DNA from: Streptomyces pseudovenezuelae
GTDB lineage: Bacteria; Actinomycetota; Actinomycetes; Streptomycetales; Streptomycetaceae
DNA: 64,000 nt
Direction of reading: 5' to 3'
Assembly (NCBI RefSeq): GCF_029892565.1
Contig: NZ_JARXVH010000016.1
Span: 124,001 to 188,000 of the forward strand
Made by a program: the position numbers and the translations under genes. This document shows, piece by piece, positions 40,159-49,125 of this stretch. The number at the start of each line of letters is the position of its first letter. The stretch's first letter is position 1. The notes beneath the pieces are model-generated. The model saw only the letters and a list, made by a program, of their open reading frames with translations, was not told the DNA's origin and ran no database searches.

Positions 40159-40178
40159 CAACTCACGCCTTACCAGGC

Positions 40179-40847
40179 CTACTTGGCCTGGTACGCCCGC
40201 AGAAACGTCCGCACTCCCTCGACGATGAGCGGCCGGACGCGGGCGTCCTCCGCGGCATTCGCCGAACCGAACCTGTTGAGCGCGACGTTGAAGGTCAGCG
40301 CGATGAACTGGTCGGCCGCGAGCAGGGCGTCGGGGACGTCGAGCAACCCGGCCTCGGCGAAAGCGGCGAACCGCTCGGCGAGTGCCTCCTCAGGTGCGTC
40401 GGCCATGGAGTTCTCGCCCCCGTCCGGCACGTGGTGGGACTGCGCCCGGACCAACCGTTGCAGCGTGACGTACTCCGACGAGCCGAGCATGTCGGTCGCG
40501 ATACGCATCGAGAACGCGACCAGAACGTCCTCCAGGTCGGCGGCCTCGGTGGGGTCGGTCAGGGTGTCGTCGAGAATGCGCCGGATCGTGCTGATCAGTG
40601 ACTGGCCGACGCCGTCGACGACCGCTTGCAGCAGCGTCTGCTTGTCGCCGAAGTAGTCGTAGACGGTCCGCTTGGACACCTCGGCCCGGGCGGCGACCGC
40701 GTCGACGCTGGTCCGGTCGAAACCGTCGGCGAGGAACAGTTCCCGGGCCGCGGCGAGGATGGCGGTCCGCTTCGGCGTGGACCCCTCGCGCAGTGTCTTC
40801 GCGGTCGGCTTCTTCGGGCTCGGCGTCTTCGTGGTCGGCATGGCCAT
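40179..40847 (-). CDS. TetR-family transcriptional regulator
   Basis: This 222-residue TetR regulator has a basic N-terminal tail and the helix-turn-helix SVDAVAARAEVSKRTVYDYFGDKQTLL (about residues 47-73). The remaining all-helical region is the ligand/dimer domain. It is divergent from the MFS/monooxygenase operon with the CTACAC/GTGTAG dyad between them. It probably represses the exporter until a drug-like ligand binds. Confidence 0.92.
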   Translation of the reverse strand: MAMPTTKTPSPKKPTAKTLREGSTPKRTAILAAARELFLADGFDRTSVDAVAARAEVSKRTVYDYFGDKQTLLQAVVDGVGQSLISTIRRILDDTLTDPTEAADLEDVLVAFSMRIATDMLGSSEYVTLQRLVRAQSHHVPDGGENSMADAPEEALAERFAAFAEAGLLDVPDALLAADQFIALTFNVALNRFGSANAAEDARVRPLIVEGVRTFLRAYQAK

Positions 40848-40859
40848 ACTCTAACCTGA

Positions 40860-40877
40860 CTACACTGTACGGTGTAG
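40860..40877. promoter_or_regulatory. TetR operator between TetR and MFS genes
   Basis: CTACAC at 40860-40865 and GTGTAG at 40872-40877 form a dyad with the 6-base centre TGTACG. An outer ACACT/AGTGT pair at 40862 and 40876 adds symmetry. The element lies between the divergent TetR and MFS starts, in AT-rich DNA, which is the classic position. Confidence 0.75.
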
Positions 40878-40919
40878 TGTAATTTCGATTGCTCGCCCGC
40901 CAACGAAGGAAGGACGTTC

Positions 40920-42317
40920 ATGACCACAACCCTGGCCGCTCCCCAGGTCCGCGTCGGGAAGGCCGCCGTCTGGGCGCTCGGGATGCTGGCAGCCGCGACC
41001 GGGACCCTGGAGTCGGTGGTGACACCGACGCTCCCGCTGTTGCAGCGCGAACTGTCCATGAGCCCCGCCCAAGGGGCGTTACTCAGCATCACGATGCTCA
41101 TCACCGGCGCCCTCGTCACGCCGGTCGCGGGCAACCTCGGTGACCGCTACGGCGGGAAACGGGTCATGCTCCGGCTGATGACGGTGGTCGCGACCGGTGG
41201 TCTGGTGTCCTCGCTGGCACCGAACCTGCCGGTGCTGCTGCTCGGTCAGGTACTCGAGGGCGCGATGGTCGGCGCGATGCCCCTCTCGTTCATCCTCGTA
41301 CGCAAGCACCTCCCGACCGGAGAGTCCCAGGTGGCCATCGGGGTGGTCAGCGGGCTGTTCGTGGGCGGCGGCATGCTGGGGACGCTGATCGCCGGGCCCG
41401 TCGCGGAAGGCCTGTCCCGGCACTGGATGTTCGCGATACCGACGATCGCGATCGTCGTGGCGACCGTGCTGGTCCACAGGCTGATGCCGAACGATCCGCC
41501 GGCCCGGTCGGACGCCAGGATCGACTGGCCCGGCCTGGCCCTGCTGAGCGGCGTTCTGCTGACGCTCATGTTCGTGCTCGCGCTGGCGCCCAGCGCCGGC
41601 AGCCAACCGCTCGTACTCCTCGCCCTCCTCGTACTGCTGGCCCTCCTCGTGACCGGATGGACCGTCGTCGAGCGCCGGTCACCCTCGCCGATGGTCGATC
41701 TGAACCTGCTGGCCAAGCCCGCGATATGGAGCTCGTACGTCATCACTTTCGCCGTCTGCGTAGGCACCTCGGTGGCGATGTATCTCGTGCCGCAACTGCT
41801 CGCGGTGTCCGCCGACGGATACGGCTTCGGGGCCAGCTCCACCGACATCGGGCGGTACCTGTTACCCGGCGCCGTCACGGCGGCGATCAGCGGGCCGCTC
41901 GGAGGGATCGCGGCGCGGCGTTTCGGCTCAAGCGCCGTGGTCGCAACGGGAATCGGCGTCATGACGGCCACGTTGGTCGCCCTCGCGTTCCTGCACGGCG
42001 AGGTCTGGCACCTCATCGTCGCCAAGGCGCTGATCGCCCTGGCCAGTGGTGTCTGCATCACGGCGATGGTCGTCAAGACCGCCACCTCGGTCGATCACGG
42101 CAACACCGGCACCGCCACCAGCCTGGTCCTGGTGACCCGCGTGATCGGCTTCGCCGCGGGCGCACAGGTCAGCGGCGCCTTCCTCACCGCCGGGACCCAA
42201 CCCGGGATGGACGACCCGGCCGAATCGGCCTTCGTCACCGGCTTCGTCATCGCCGGCGCCGTCACGGCGCTGTCCCTGCTTGTCGTCCGCACCCTGAACA
42301 AAGGAGTCAAGACTTGA
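40920..42317 (+). CDS. MFS efflux transporter with two TTA codons
   Basis: This 465-residue multi-helix transporter is of the drug:H+ antiporter type (about 12-14 membrane segments). Loop motif GNLGDRYGGKRVML and the TPTLPLLQREL start are typical of exporters. Codons at 41079-41081 and 41862-41864 are TTA, so bldA control is predicted. RBS AAGGAAGGA lies at 40906-40914. It overlaps the next monooxygenase gene by 4 bp, which ties export and drug modification together. The TetR neighbour is the likely repressor. Confidence 0.9.
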   Translation: MTTTLAAPQVRVGKAAVWALGMLAAATGTLESVVTPTLPLLQRELSMSPAQGALLSITMLITGALVTPVAGNLGDRYGGKRVMLRLMTVVATGGLVSSLAPNLPVLLLGQVLEGAMVGAMPLSFILVRKHLPTGESQVAIGVVSGLFVGGGMLGTLIAGPVAEGLSRHWMFAIPTIAIVVATVLVHRLMPNDPPARSDARIDWPGLALLSGVLLTLMFVLALAPSAGSQPLVLLALLVLLALLVTGWTVVERRSPSPMVDLNLLAKPAIWSSYVITFAVCVGTSVAMYLVPQLLAVSADGYGFGASSTDIGRYLLPGAVTAAISGPLGGIAARRFGSSAVVATGIGVMTATLVALAFLHGEVWHLIVAKALIALASGVCITAMVVKTATSVDHGNTGTATSLVLVTRVIGFAAGAQVSGAFLTAGTQPGMDDPAESAFVTGFVIAGAVTALSLLVVRTLNKGVKT

Positions 42318-43534
42318 CCCGTACCGATCAGTTGACGCATACCCCTACCACGCCGAGGCGCAAGGTCCTGATCTCGGGGGCCAGCATCGCGGGTCCCGCC
42401 CTCGCGTTCTGGCTGAACCGCCACGGATACGCCGTCACGGTGGTGGAGAAGGCGGCCTCACTGCGCAGCGGTGGTTACCCCATCGACGTGCGCGGCGCCG
42501 CACTGGAGGTCGTCCGGAGGATGGGGATCCTGCCCCGACTCCAGGACCTGCACGTCGACTTGCGCCGTATCACCTTTCTCGACGGAGACGGCGGCAAGGT
42601 GGCCTCGGTCGACCCGAATGCCGTCGCCGGCAGTGTCGCGGGACAGGACATCGAGGTGCCCCGCGGGGAGCTGACCGACGCTCTTTACGCGGCGGTCCGT
42701 GACGACGTGGAGTTCGTGTTCAACGACTCCATCGACACCCTCGACCAGTCGGACCACGGGGTCGATGTCACCTTCCGCGGGGGCGGCAGCCGTACGTTCG
42801 ACATGGTGTTCGGCGCGGACGGTCTGCACTCGCGTACCCGGGAGTTCCTGTTCGGCCCCGAAGAGCAGTTCCACCGCTACCTCGGTTACTGCTTCGCCGG
42901 GTTCACCATGCGCAACACCTTCGGTCTCTCCAACGAGGTCACGATGTGGAACACCCCGGGCAGGGCCGCGGCTCTCTACGCCGTGGGGGACAGCGACGAA
43001 GTGCACGCCTTCCTCAACTTCGCCCGCCCGGAAGCGCCCTTCGGCGCGTTCCGTGACCCAGAGGCCCAACGGGACCTGGTCACCGGGATCTTCGCCGACG
43101 CGGGGTGGGAAGTCCCGGGCATGATCACCGCCATGCGCGACGCGGACGATCTGTTCTTCGACGTGGTCAGCCAGATCCGCTTGCCTCGTTGGTCCAGCGG
43201 CAGGGTCGCGCTGGTGGGAGACGCCGCGTACGCACCGTCGTTCCTCACCGGACAGGGCTCCAGCCTCGCGCTCGTCGGCGCGTACATGCTCGCCGCTTCC
43301 CTGGCCGACCGGGACGCCGCCGAGGGCTTCGCGGCCTACGAACGCGACACCCGTGAGTTCGTGACCCTGAACCAGGACCAGATCGGCGAGGGCGACGCCG
43401 CACTCTTCCCCACCACGGCTCGGGCCCTGGAGCAGCGCAACGACATGCTGCGTAATCTCAGCAACATGCCGGCCACGGAGGGACGACCGGCCCACTCGGC
43501 GCTCACCCTGCCCGAGTTCATGCCCGTGCATTGA
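42314..43534 (+). CDS. FAD-dependent monooxygenase (TetX-like)
   Basis: This 406-residue class-A flavin monooxygenase has VLISGASIAGPALAFWLNRHGYAVTVVEKA (GxGxxG-like) at the N-terminus, VFGADGLHS in the middle and GDAAYAPSFLTGQGSSLA as the late FAD motif. This branch includes TetX-type antibiotic hydroxylases and many polyketide tailoring enzymes. TTG 42314 overlaps the exporter stop by 4 bp, with AAGGAG 8 bases upstream. Coupling to an exporter suggests inactivation and removal of a toxic aromatic compound, or self-resistance. Confidence 0.88.
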   Translation: MTRTDQLTHTPTTPRRKVLISGASIAGPALAFWLNRHGYAVTVVEKAASLRSGGYPIDVRGAALEVVRRMGILPRLQDLHVDLRRITFLDGDGGKVASVDPNAVAGSVAGQDIEVPRGELTDALYAAVRDDVEFVFNDSIDTLDQSDHGVDVTFRGGGSRTFDMVFGADGLHSRTREFLFGPEEQFHRYLGYCFAGFTMRNTFGLSNEVTMWNTPGRAAALYAVGDSDEVHAFLNFARPEAPFGAFRDPEAQRDLVTGIFADAGWEVPGMITAMRDADDLFFDVVSQIRLPRWSSGRVALVGDAAYAPSFLTGQGSSLALVGAYMLAASLADRDAAEGFAAYERDTREFVTLNQDQIGEGDAALFPTTARALEQRNDMLRNLSNMPATEGRPAHSALTLPEFMPVH

Positions 43535-43601
43535 GATGACCTGCAAGTGGAATGATCGGTAGCCGGGCAATTGCGGATCTCTGTGAGAGCGGTGGACGTA
43601 C

Positions 43602-44444
43602 GTGGTGGCCGGTTGGGAATGGGATGACACGCTGTTCGCGGGTACCGCCGCCTACTACCGGCGCGGGCGGCTTCCCTATGCGCCCGGGCTGGCGGACGTA
43701 CTCGCCGAGGTTCTGGAGCTCGCCGGGCGAGGGCGCCTCATCGACGTGGGATGCGGACCGGGAGTCGTCGCGCTGAGTCTGGCGCACTTGTTCGGCGAGA
43801 TCGTCGGCCTGGACCCGGACCGGGAGATGATCGCCGAAGCCGGTCGTGAGGCCGTCGAGAGAGGAGTGGCCGAGAAGGCTCGGTGGGTGCGGGCGCGGGC
43901 CGAGGAACTGCCCGCCGATCTCGGCACGTTCACGGTGGCCGCCTTCGCCCAGTCCTTCCACTGGATGGATCGCGACCTGGTGGCGGCGACCGTCAGGGGC
44001 ATGCTCCGGCCCGGCGGGGCGCTGGTGCACATCTCGGACCTCAAGTCGGAGACCCGGACGGTCGACGGGCTGCCGTATCCGGCGGAGCCCTGCGCCGCGA
44101 TCGATGAACTGATCAGGCACTACCTCGGACCGGTCCGAAGAGCCGGCCGAGGCGTGCTGCCGCGGGGAACACCCGGCGGTGAGGCCGCCGTGTTCGCCCG
44201 GGCGGGATACTCCGGTCCGGAGCGTCATGTCGTCCCGGGCGGCCAGGCGTTGGAGCGCACATGTGACGACCTCGTCGCGGGGGTGTTCTCGATGTCGTAC
44301 TCGGCCCCGCATCTGTTCGGCTCACGCCGTGACGAGTTTGAGGCGGATCTGCGTCAGTTGCTGCGGGAGGTCTCCCCCGCGGGCCGGTTCTCCGAACGCC
44401 AGCCGAGCACCGAGGTGTTCGTCTGGTGGAAGGACCCGCGATGA
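43602..44444 (+). CDS. Class-I SAM-dependent methyltransferase
   Basis: This 280-residue protein has SAM motif I LIDVGCGPG (46-54), acidic GLDPDREM after strand 2, and the post-motif LRPGGALVHI. SFHWMD in the middle resembles small-molecule methyltransferases of the UbiE/trans-aconitate group. GTG 43602 has GGTGGA upstream. It starts 67 bp after the monooxygenase and could belong to the same transcript. Substrate unknown. Confidence 0.85.
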   Translation: MVAGWEWDDTLFAGTAAYYRRGRLPYAPGLADVLAEVLELAGRGRLIDVGCGPGVVALSLAHLFGEIVGLDPDREMIAEAGREAVERGVAEKARWVRARAEELPADLGTFTVAAFAQSFHWMDRDLVAATVRGMLRPGGALVHISDLKSETRTVDGLPYPAEPCAAIDELIRHYLGPVRRAGRGVLPRGTPGGEAAVFARAGYSGPERHVVPGGQALERTCDDLVAGVFSMSYSAPHLFGSRRDEFEADLRQLLREVSPAGRFSERQPSTEVFVWWKDPR

Positions 44445-44467
44445 ACCGGCGCTTCTGACATCACGGC

Positions 44468-45652
44468 TCAGCCCCGCAGCGGCTGCACCAGTCGTCCCAA
44501 CATCCCCGCGACCAGCGCGGTCTGGGCAGGCACGGTGTCCGGGTAGATGAACTCCCCCTGGGCATGGGCGCCGTCGCCGACCGCGCCCATGCCGCACAGC
44601 ACGGGCAGCCCGAGGGCGGCGACGAAGTTGGCGTCGCTGGCGCCGCCGACGGCGGTGTCGCGCAGGGGGTCGCGGCCCTGTTCGCGGGCGACCGCGCGGG
44701 CGAGGTCGAGCAGGGGCACGGACGCGGCGTTGAGGGTCATCGGCGGTCGGTTCCAGGCGTGGTCGATCTCGATGCGGACGCGCGGGTCGCTGACCTCGAT
44801 GGCCTCGAACTCCTCGTCGACACGGTCCTGTTCGGCCTCGCTGCTGACCCGGATGTCGACGCCGGCGGTGGCCTGCCCGGCGACGACGTTGATGGCGGAA
44901 CCGCCCTTGAAGAGCCCGGTGTTGATCGTGGTCCCCTTCTCGGGGGCGGCGACCTTCGCGGCGGCGACCACGAACTCGGACAGCGCGGTGATCGCACTCG
45001 CCCCGTCCTGCGGCGCGAGCCCGGCGTGCGCCTCCACGCCGGTCGCCGTGACCTGGAAGATCCCGGTGCCCTTGCGGGCGGTCTTGACCGCGCCATGAGC
45101 GCTCGGCTCCAACACCAGCGTGACGTCGACCTTCTGCGCGACCTCCTCGATCACCGGCCGCGAGGACAACGAGCCGATCTCTTCGTCGCCGTTGAAGACG
45201 AAGGTGACGGTGGGCAGCGGCGCCCCGCTCTCCCGGGCCAGCTTCAGGGCCCAAATCCCTTGCGCCAGACCGGTCTTCATGTCGAAGATGCCCGGTCCGC
45301 CGAGCTTCTCGCGACCGTCGTCCGACGGCCCCGGCTGCTCCCATCCGGCGAGGGTGCCGGTCGGCCATACGGTGTCGTAGTGGCCCACGAGCGCGACGTG
45401 CCCGGCGCCGGTTCCGGCGTAGGTCAGGGTGAGCGTGTCGCCGCATTCGCCGCCGGGGTGGCGCTGTTCGTGGTCGGGTCGGCCGAGCCGCTGCACGGTC
45501 AGCTCACGCAGCAGGTCCAGGCCGGTGGCGAGGCCGGGAAGGTCGTAGCTGCCGGTCTCCTGGCGGACGAGGGTCAGGATGTCGTCGACGATCTGCGACG
45601 AGACGTCCTGGGCGCGGGCGGTGAGGGTGGCGGCTGCGGGTGATGCGGTCAT
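44468..45652 (-). CDS. M20-family metallopeptidase (carboxypeptidase-G2-like)
   Basis: This 394-residue di-zinc peptidase has GHYDTVWP (His91, Asp93), GIFDMKTG (bridging Asp124), NGDEEIGS (Glu157/158 catalytic and metal) and LEPSAHG (Glu182). The match to glutamate carboxypeptidase is strong. Its gene follows an AbgT-type p-aminobenzoyl-glutamate transporter by 57 bp. The two probably import and split a folate breakdown product or another acyl-glutamate dipeptide. Confidence 0.92.
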   Translation of the reverse strand: MTASPAAATLTARAQDVSSQIVDDILTLVRQETGSYDLPGLATGLDLLRELTVQRLGRPDHEQRHPGGECGDTLTLTYAGTGAGHVALVGHYDTVWPTGTLAGWEQPGPSDDGREKLGGPGIFDMKTGLAQGIWALKLARESGAPLPTVTFVFNGDEEIGSLSSRPVIEEVAQKVDVTLVLEPSAHGAVKTARKGTGIFQVTATGVEAHAGLAPQDGASAITALSEFVVAAAKVAAPEKGTTINTGLFKGGSAINVVAGQATAGVDIRVSSEAEQDRVDEEFEAIEVSDPRVRIEIDHAWNRPPMTLNAASVPLLDLARAVAREQGRDPLRDTAVGGASDANFVAALGLPVLCGMGAVGDGAHAQGEFIYPDTVPAQTALVAGMLGRLVQPLRG

Positions 45653-45709
45653 GATCTGCTTTCTCGTACGAAGGCGTGGAGGGGTGGGCTCTGTTGTCGG
45701 AGTGCGGCT

Positions 45710-47263
45710 TCAGCTGACGCCGAAGGGGATGCCCAGCAGGTACCAGGCCACGAAGAACGCGACCCAGACGACCCAGACGACGGCGGCGATCGGGATCGTG
45801 AACGAGGCCAGCGTGCCGATGCCGGCGGACTTCTTGTGTTGCTGGATGAAGCCCAGCGCCATCGCGAAGTACGGGCTCATCGGGGTGACGCAGTTGGTGA
45901 CCGAGTCGGCGACGCGGTAGATGGCCTGGGTGGTCTCGGGCTCGATGCCGATGAGCATCAGCATGGGCACGAGGATGGGCGCGGCCAGGGCCCACAGGGC
46001 GGAGCCGCTGGTGATGACGAGGTTCATGAAGGTGATCAGTACGGCGATGCCGACCAGCACGGTCCAGCCGCCCAGGTGCATGTCCTTGAGGGTCTCCGCG
46101 CCCTCGATGGCGATGACGTTCCCGATGTTCGTCCACTTGAAGTAGGCGAGGAACTGCGAGATCGCGAAGAAGAGAACCAGGATCGGGGCGTAGGTGCGCG
46201 TGCCCTCGACCAGCGCGTCGACGATGTCACGAGGGGCACGGAAGGTCCCGGCCATCCGGCCGTAGACCCAGCCGAGGAGCGTGAAGAACAGGAAGAGGAC
46301 CAGCGACATGCCCGTGATCAACGGGGACTCGACGATGGAGCCGCCCGCGCCTCGCAACGGTGAGGACACCGGGATGAGAGCCACCGCCAGGACCACGACG
46401 AAGCCGACCGCGACCAGTCCCGTCATCCGCAGCGCGCGGCGCTGCACCTCGGTGACCTCGATCGTCTTCAGTTCGTCGGCGCTCAGCGCGGTGATCGGCT
46501 CGTCCGGGTCCAGGTCCGAGCGCTTGGCGATGACCTTGTCGACGACGAGCGTGATCACCAGGGCCACCAGGACCGACGAGGCGAGCGCGAAGAAGTAGTT
46601 GGCCACCGGGGTGACGACGTAGTCCGCGTCGATGGTGTGGGCCGCGGCCGTGGAGATCGACGACAGGAGCACGTCGGTCGTGGTGATCGCCGGGGAGGCG
46701 TCGTAGCCGGCGGAGATGGAGACGTAGGCGACGATGCAGCCGAGCACCGGGCTGCGGCCGGCGGCGCGGTAGATGAGGGCGCCGAGCGGGATGAGGGTGA
46801 CGTACGCGGCGTCGCCGGCGACGTGGGCGACCATCGCGGTCATCGACAGCGCGAAGGTGAGGTACTTGCCCGGTACGCGTGCGACCATGCGGCGCAGCAT
46901 CGTCGTGAACAGCCCGCTCGCCTCGGCGACGGCGATGCCGAAGCCCACGATGAGGATCGTGGCCAGCGGCGGGAAGGTCGCGAAGTTGTCGACGGCCCCC
47001 TCGATCATCGTCGTCAGGCCGGCCTTGCTGAGCAGGCTCTGCACCTTGATGGCCTCGTGCGTCCCGGGGTGCACGGTGCTGACACCGGCCGCCGTCATCA
47101 CCGCGCTGAGGACGATCACGACCCCCGCGAGGATCCAGAACAGCCAGAACGGGTTGGGGAGTTTGTTGCCGACCTTCTCGATCGCCGCGAAGCTCCGGAA
47201 CGCGATGCGGAGGGCTCTCGACTGTGGCTCGGTCGGCTGAGGCTGAGCGGAGGTGACACTCAT
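45710..47263 (-). CDS. AbgT-family (p-aminobenzoyl-glutamate) transporter
   Basis: This 517-residue membrane protein of the AbgT family has the cytoplasmic start FAAIEKVGNKLPNPFWLFW, long hydrophobic helices, and the late GSALWALAAPILVPMLM and SVTNCVTPMSPYF segments characteristic of the family. Members import p-aminobenzoyl-glutamate or export sulfonamides. ATG 47263 is set by AGAGGT upstream; the frame to 47281 adds MHEEVP. Followed by the M20 gene, uptake and hydrolysis is the favoured reading. Confidence 0.93.
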   Translation of the reverse strand: MSVTSAQPQPTEPQSRALRIAFRSFAAIEKVGNKLPNPFWLFWILAGVVIVLSAVMTAAGVSTVHPGTHEAIKVQSLLSKAGLTTMIEGAVDNFATFPPLATILIVGFGIAVAEASGLFTTMLRRMVARVPGKYLTFALSMTAMVAHVAGDAAYVTLIPLGALIYRAAGRSPVLGCIVAYVSISAGYDASPAITTTDVLLSSISTAAAHTIDADYVVTPVANYFFALASSVLVALVITLVVDKVIAKRSDLDPDEPITALSADELKTIEVTEVQRRALRMTGLVAVGFVVVLAVALIPVSSPLRGAGGSIVESPLITGMSLVLFLFFTLLGWVYGRMAGTFRAPRDIVDALVEGTRTYAPILVLFFAISQFLAYFKWTNIGNVIAIEGAETLKDMHLGGWTVLVGIAVLITFMNLVITSGSALWALAAPILVPMLMLIGIEPETTQAIYRVADSVTNCVTPMSPYFAMALGFIQQHKKSAGIGTLASFTIPIAAVVWVVWVAFFVAWYLLGIPFGVS

Positions 47264-47317
47264 CGGTACCTCTTCGTGCATTGGGGGGATGTTCCTGCGA
47301 ACAATGGCATCCGAGTG

Positions 47318-47328
47318 AGAGATTCTCT
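47318..47328. promoter_or_regulatory. Palindrome AGAGATTCTCT in the AbgT/Lrp promoter
   Basis: An 11-bp perfect dyad lies in the AT-rich divergent gap between the AbgT and Lrp genes, next to TATATC. An Lrp/AsnC-type regulator is expected to bind here. The element is short, so it is suggestive only. Confidence 0.5.
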
Positions 47329-47378
47329 ATATCTTAGATGTAACAGTGGGATTAAACGGCACCCTAAAGTGGAGCACC

Positions 47379-48404
47379 ATGACCCGTCCTCTCCTCGACG
47401 AGCTCGACCGGCGCCTCATCGGCGCGCTGCACCTGGCACCCCGGGCCACCTGGGACGACATCGGCGAGATCCTCGCCGCCGACGCCAGCACGCTCAAACG
47501 CCGTTACGACCGCTTGCACGAGGCGCGGATGGTCCGTGTGATCGGGCAGGCCGACTGGGGCATGCACTCCACGGCCATGCCGATCCACGTCTTCCTCGAC
47601 ATCACCGGCGAGACCCCTCTCGCGGTCCTCCACCGGCTCCACGACCTGCCCCACATCCAACTGCTGGCACAGATCTCGGGCGACTACCCGCTCTACGCCG
47701 TCGTGCACGCCCCGTCCGAGGCGGCCACCAGCGAGGCGATCGACCGGATGTTCTCCGTCCCCGGCGTCCGCCGCGTCAACGCCCTGCCCGCGCTCAGCAC
47801 CCTGCGCCGGGGCAGAACCTGGGACCCCCAATTTCTCACGGAGACCGAGCGCGCCGACCTGCTGAAGCTCACCGGCGCCCGTCCCGAGGGCACCGCGACC
47901 GCGACGCCCCCCGCGAAACCGCTCAGCGAGGGCGAACGCACCGTCGTCGCCCAACTGCTCCAGGACAGCCGCGCATCGGCCGCGAGCATCGCCCGGGCCG
48001 CCGGCCTGGCCACCTCCACCGCGCACCGCGTCGTCCGCCGGGTCCTGGACGAGGGGTGGGTCAAGCCGCGGCTGGAGATCGTGTCGGAGTGGCTCGGCTT
48101 CCGGACTGCCTTCATCCTCCGCCTGCGCGTGGCGCCGGGTGAGACCCCCGACGTCATGCGCCGTATCGACCAACTCCCCCAGACCCGGCTCGCCGCCCAC
48201 GTCGCCAGCGACATGTCCGTCCTCGCCACCGGTCTGGTCGCCGACCGCTCCGCCCTCGCGCTCTTCGTCGACCACGAGCTGGCCAGGATCCCCGGCCTGC
48301 TCGCCGTCAGCGTCGACGTCATGCTCGCGGAACCGCGCCGCTACTGGCTGGACCGCGACCTGGCCTCCGGCCTCGGCGAATTCCACGCACCGACGCTGCT
48401 GTAG
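47379..48404 (+). CDS. Lrp/AsnC-family regulator with two tandem units
   Basis: This 341-residue protein has two Lrp-like winged helices, near residues 5-50 (LDELDRRLIGALHLAPRATWDDIGEIL) and 175-225 (RASAASIARAAGLATSTAHRVVRRVL). Each is followed by a ligand-binding RAM-like half. Such duplicated Lrp proteins are common in Streptomyces. ATG 47379 has GGAG close upstream. It is divergent from the transporter/peptidase operon and is the likely regulator of it in response to an amino acid or dipeptide. Confidence 0.88.
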   Translation: MTRPLLDELDRRLIGALHLAPRATWDDIGEILAADASTLKRRYDRLHEARMVRVIGQADWGMHSTAMPIHVFLDITGETPLAVLHRLHDLPHIQLLAQISGDYPLYAVVHAPSEAATSEAIDRMFSVPGVRRVNALPALSTLRRGRTWDPQFLTETERADLLKLTGARPEGTATATPPAKPLSEGERTVVAQLLQDSRASAASIARAAGLATSTAHRVVRRVLDEGWVKPRLEIVSEWLGFRTAFILRLRVAPGETPDVMRRIDQLPQTRLAAHVASDMSVLATGLVADRSALALFVDHELARIPGLLAVSVDVMLAEPRRYWLDRDLASGLGEFHAPTLL

Positions 48405-48435
48405 GACCCAACAGCACCGGCGCCACCCGCGCCCC

Positions 48436-49023
48436 TCAGTCGGCCGCCACAGCCCGACGCACGCTCTCGCGAAGCAGGGCCCGCCGCTGTTCGTGCACTT
48501 CGGCGGGCTCCTCGGCGGTCGCCGCGTAGACATTGCTCACCGGCGACCAGGCCATCGACATGGCGATGACCAGAGCCATCACGTCGAACGGGTCCCCCGG
48601 GCGCACCAGCCCGGCGGCCTGGGCCTCGGCGATGGCGCTCAGCTTGCGGTCGTCGAGGCGGTCGGGGTCGTCCACGAGGTGCCCGGTCGGGCGGCGCTCC
48701 AGGCGGGCCCAGGTGGCCAGCCGGATCAGGTCGGGACGGCGCAGGTACTCGTCGTAGAGGCGTACGGCCCAGTCCGCGAGGTCGGCGGCGTCGATCGGGA
48801 CGACGTTCACGATCCGCTCCAGCGAGCCGAAGAAGATGGCGTCGAAGAGCGCTTCCTTGTTCCCGAAGTAACCGTAGAGCTGCGCCTTGTTCGTACGGGC
48901 GGCGGCCACGACCCGCTCGATGCGCGCCCCGGCGATCCCGTGCTCCGCGAATTCCTGGGTCGCCACATCGAGGATGCGCTGGTACGTCACCGCTCCGCGC
49001 GAGGTCAGGGGCTGGTCCGGCAT
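48436..49023 (-). CDS. TetR-family transcriptional regulator
   Basis: This 195-residue TetR protein has the DNA unit GARIERVVAAARTNKAQLYGYFGNKEALFDAI (about residues 31-62) and a helical ligand domain. It is divergent from an alcohol dehydrogenase with two near-identical 22-bp elements between the genes, so autoregulation together with control of the dehydrogenase is expected. A quinone or aldehyde is a likely ligand. Confidence 0.92.
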   Translation of the reverse strand: MPDQPLTSRGAVTYQRILDVATQEFAEHGIAGARIERVVAAARTNKAQLYGYFGNKEALFDAIFFGSLERIVNVVPIDAADLADWAVRLYDEYLRRPDLIRLATWARLERRPTGHLVDDPDRLDDRKLSAIAEAQAAGLVRPGDPFDVMALVIAMSMAWSPVSNVYAATAEEPAEVHEQRRALLRESVRRAVAAD

Positions 49024-49036
49024 GCCGACACGCTAC

Positions 49037-49110
49037 CAGACAGAACAGTTGGTTTGCTTTGCCGGGTGCCGCCGTGCTTACGTTGAAACAGACAGAACAG
49101 TTTGTTTGCT
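49037..49110. promoter_or_regulatory. Duplicated operator, two 22-bp direct repeats
   Basis: Copies at 49037-49058 and 49089-49110 are identical at 21 of 22 positions and start 52 bp apart, about five helical turns. Each contains the core AACA-GTT-TGTT (first copy with G for T). One copy sits against the TetR start, the other directly before the ribosome-binding site of the dehydrogenase. This is the layout of paired repressor sites that may loop or act independently on each promoter. Confidence 0.85.
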
Positions 49111-49125
49111 CGAAGGAGATGCGCC

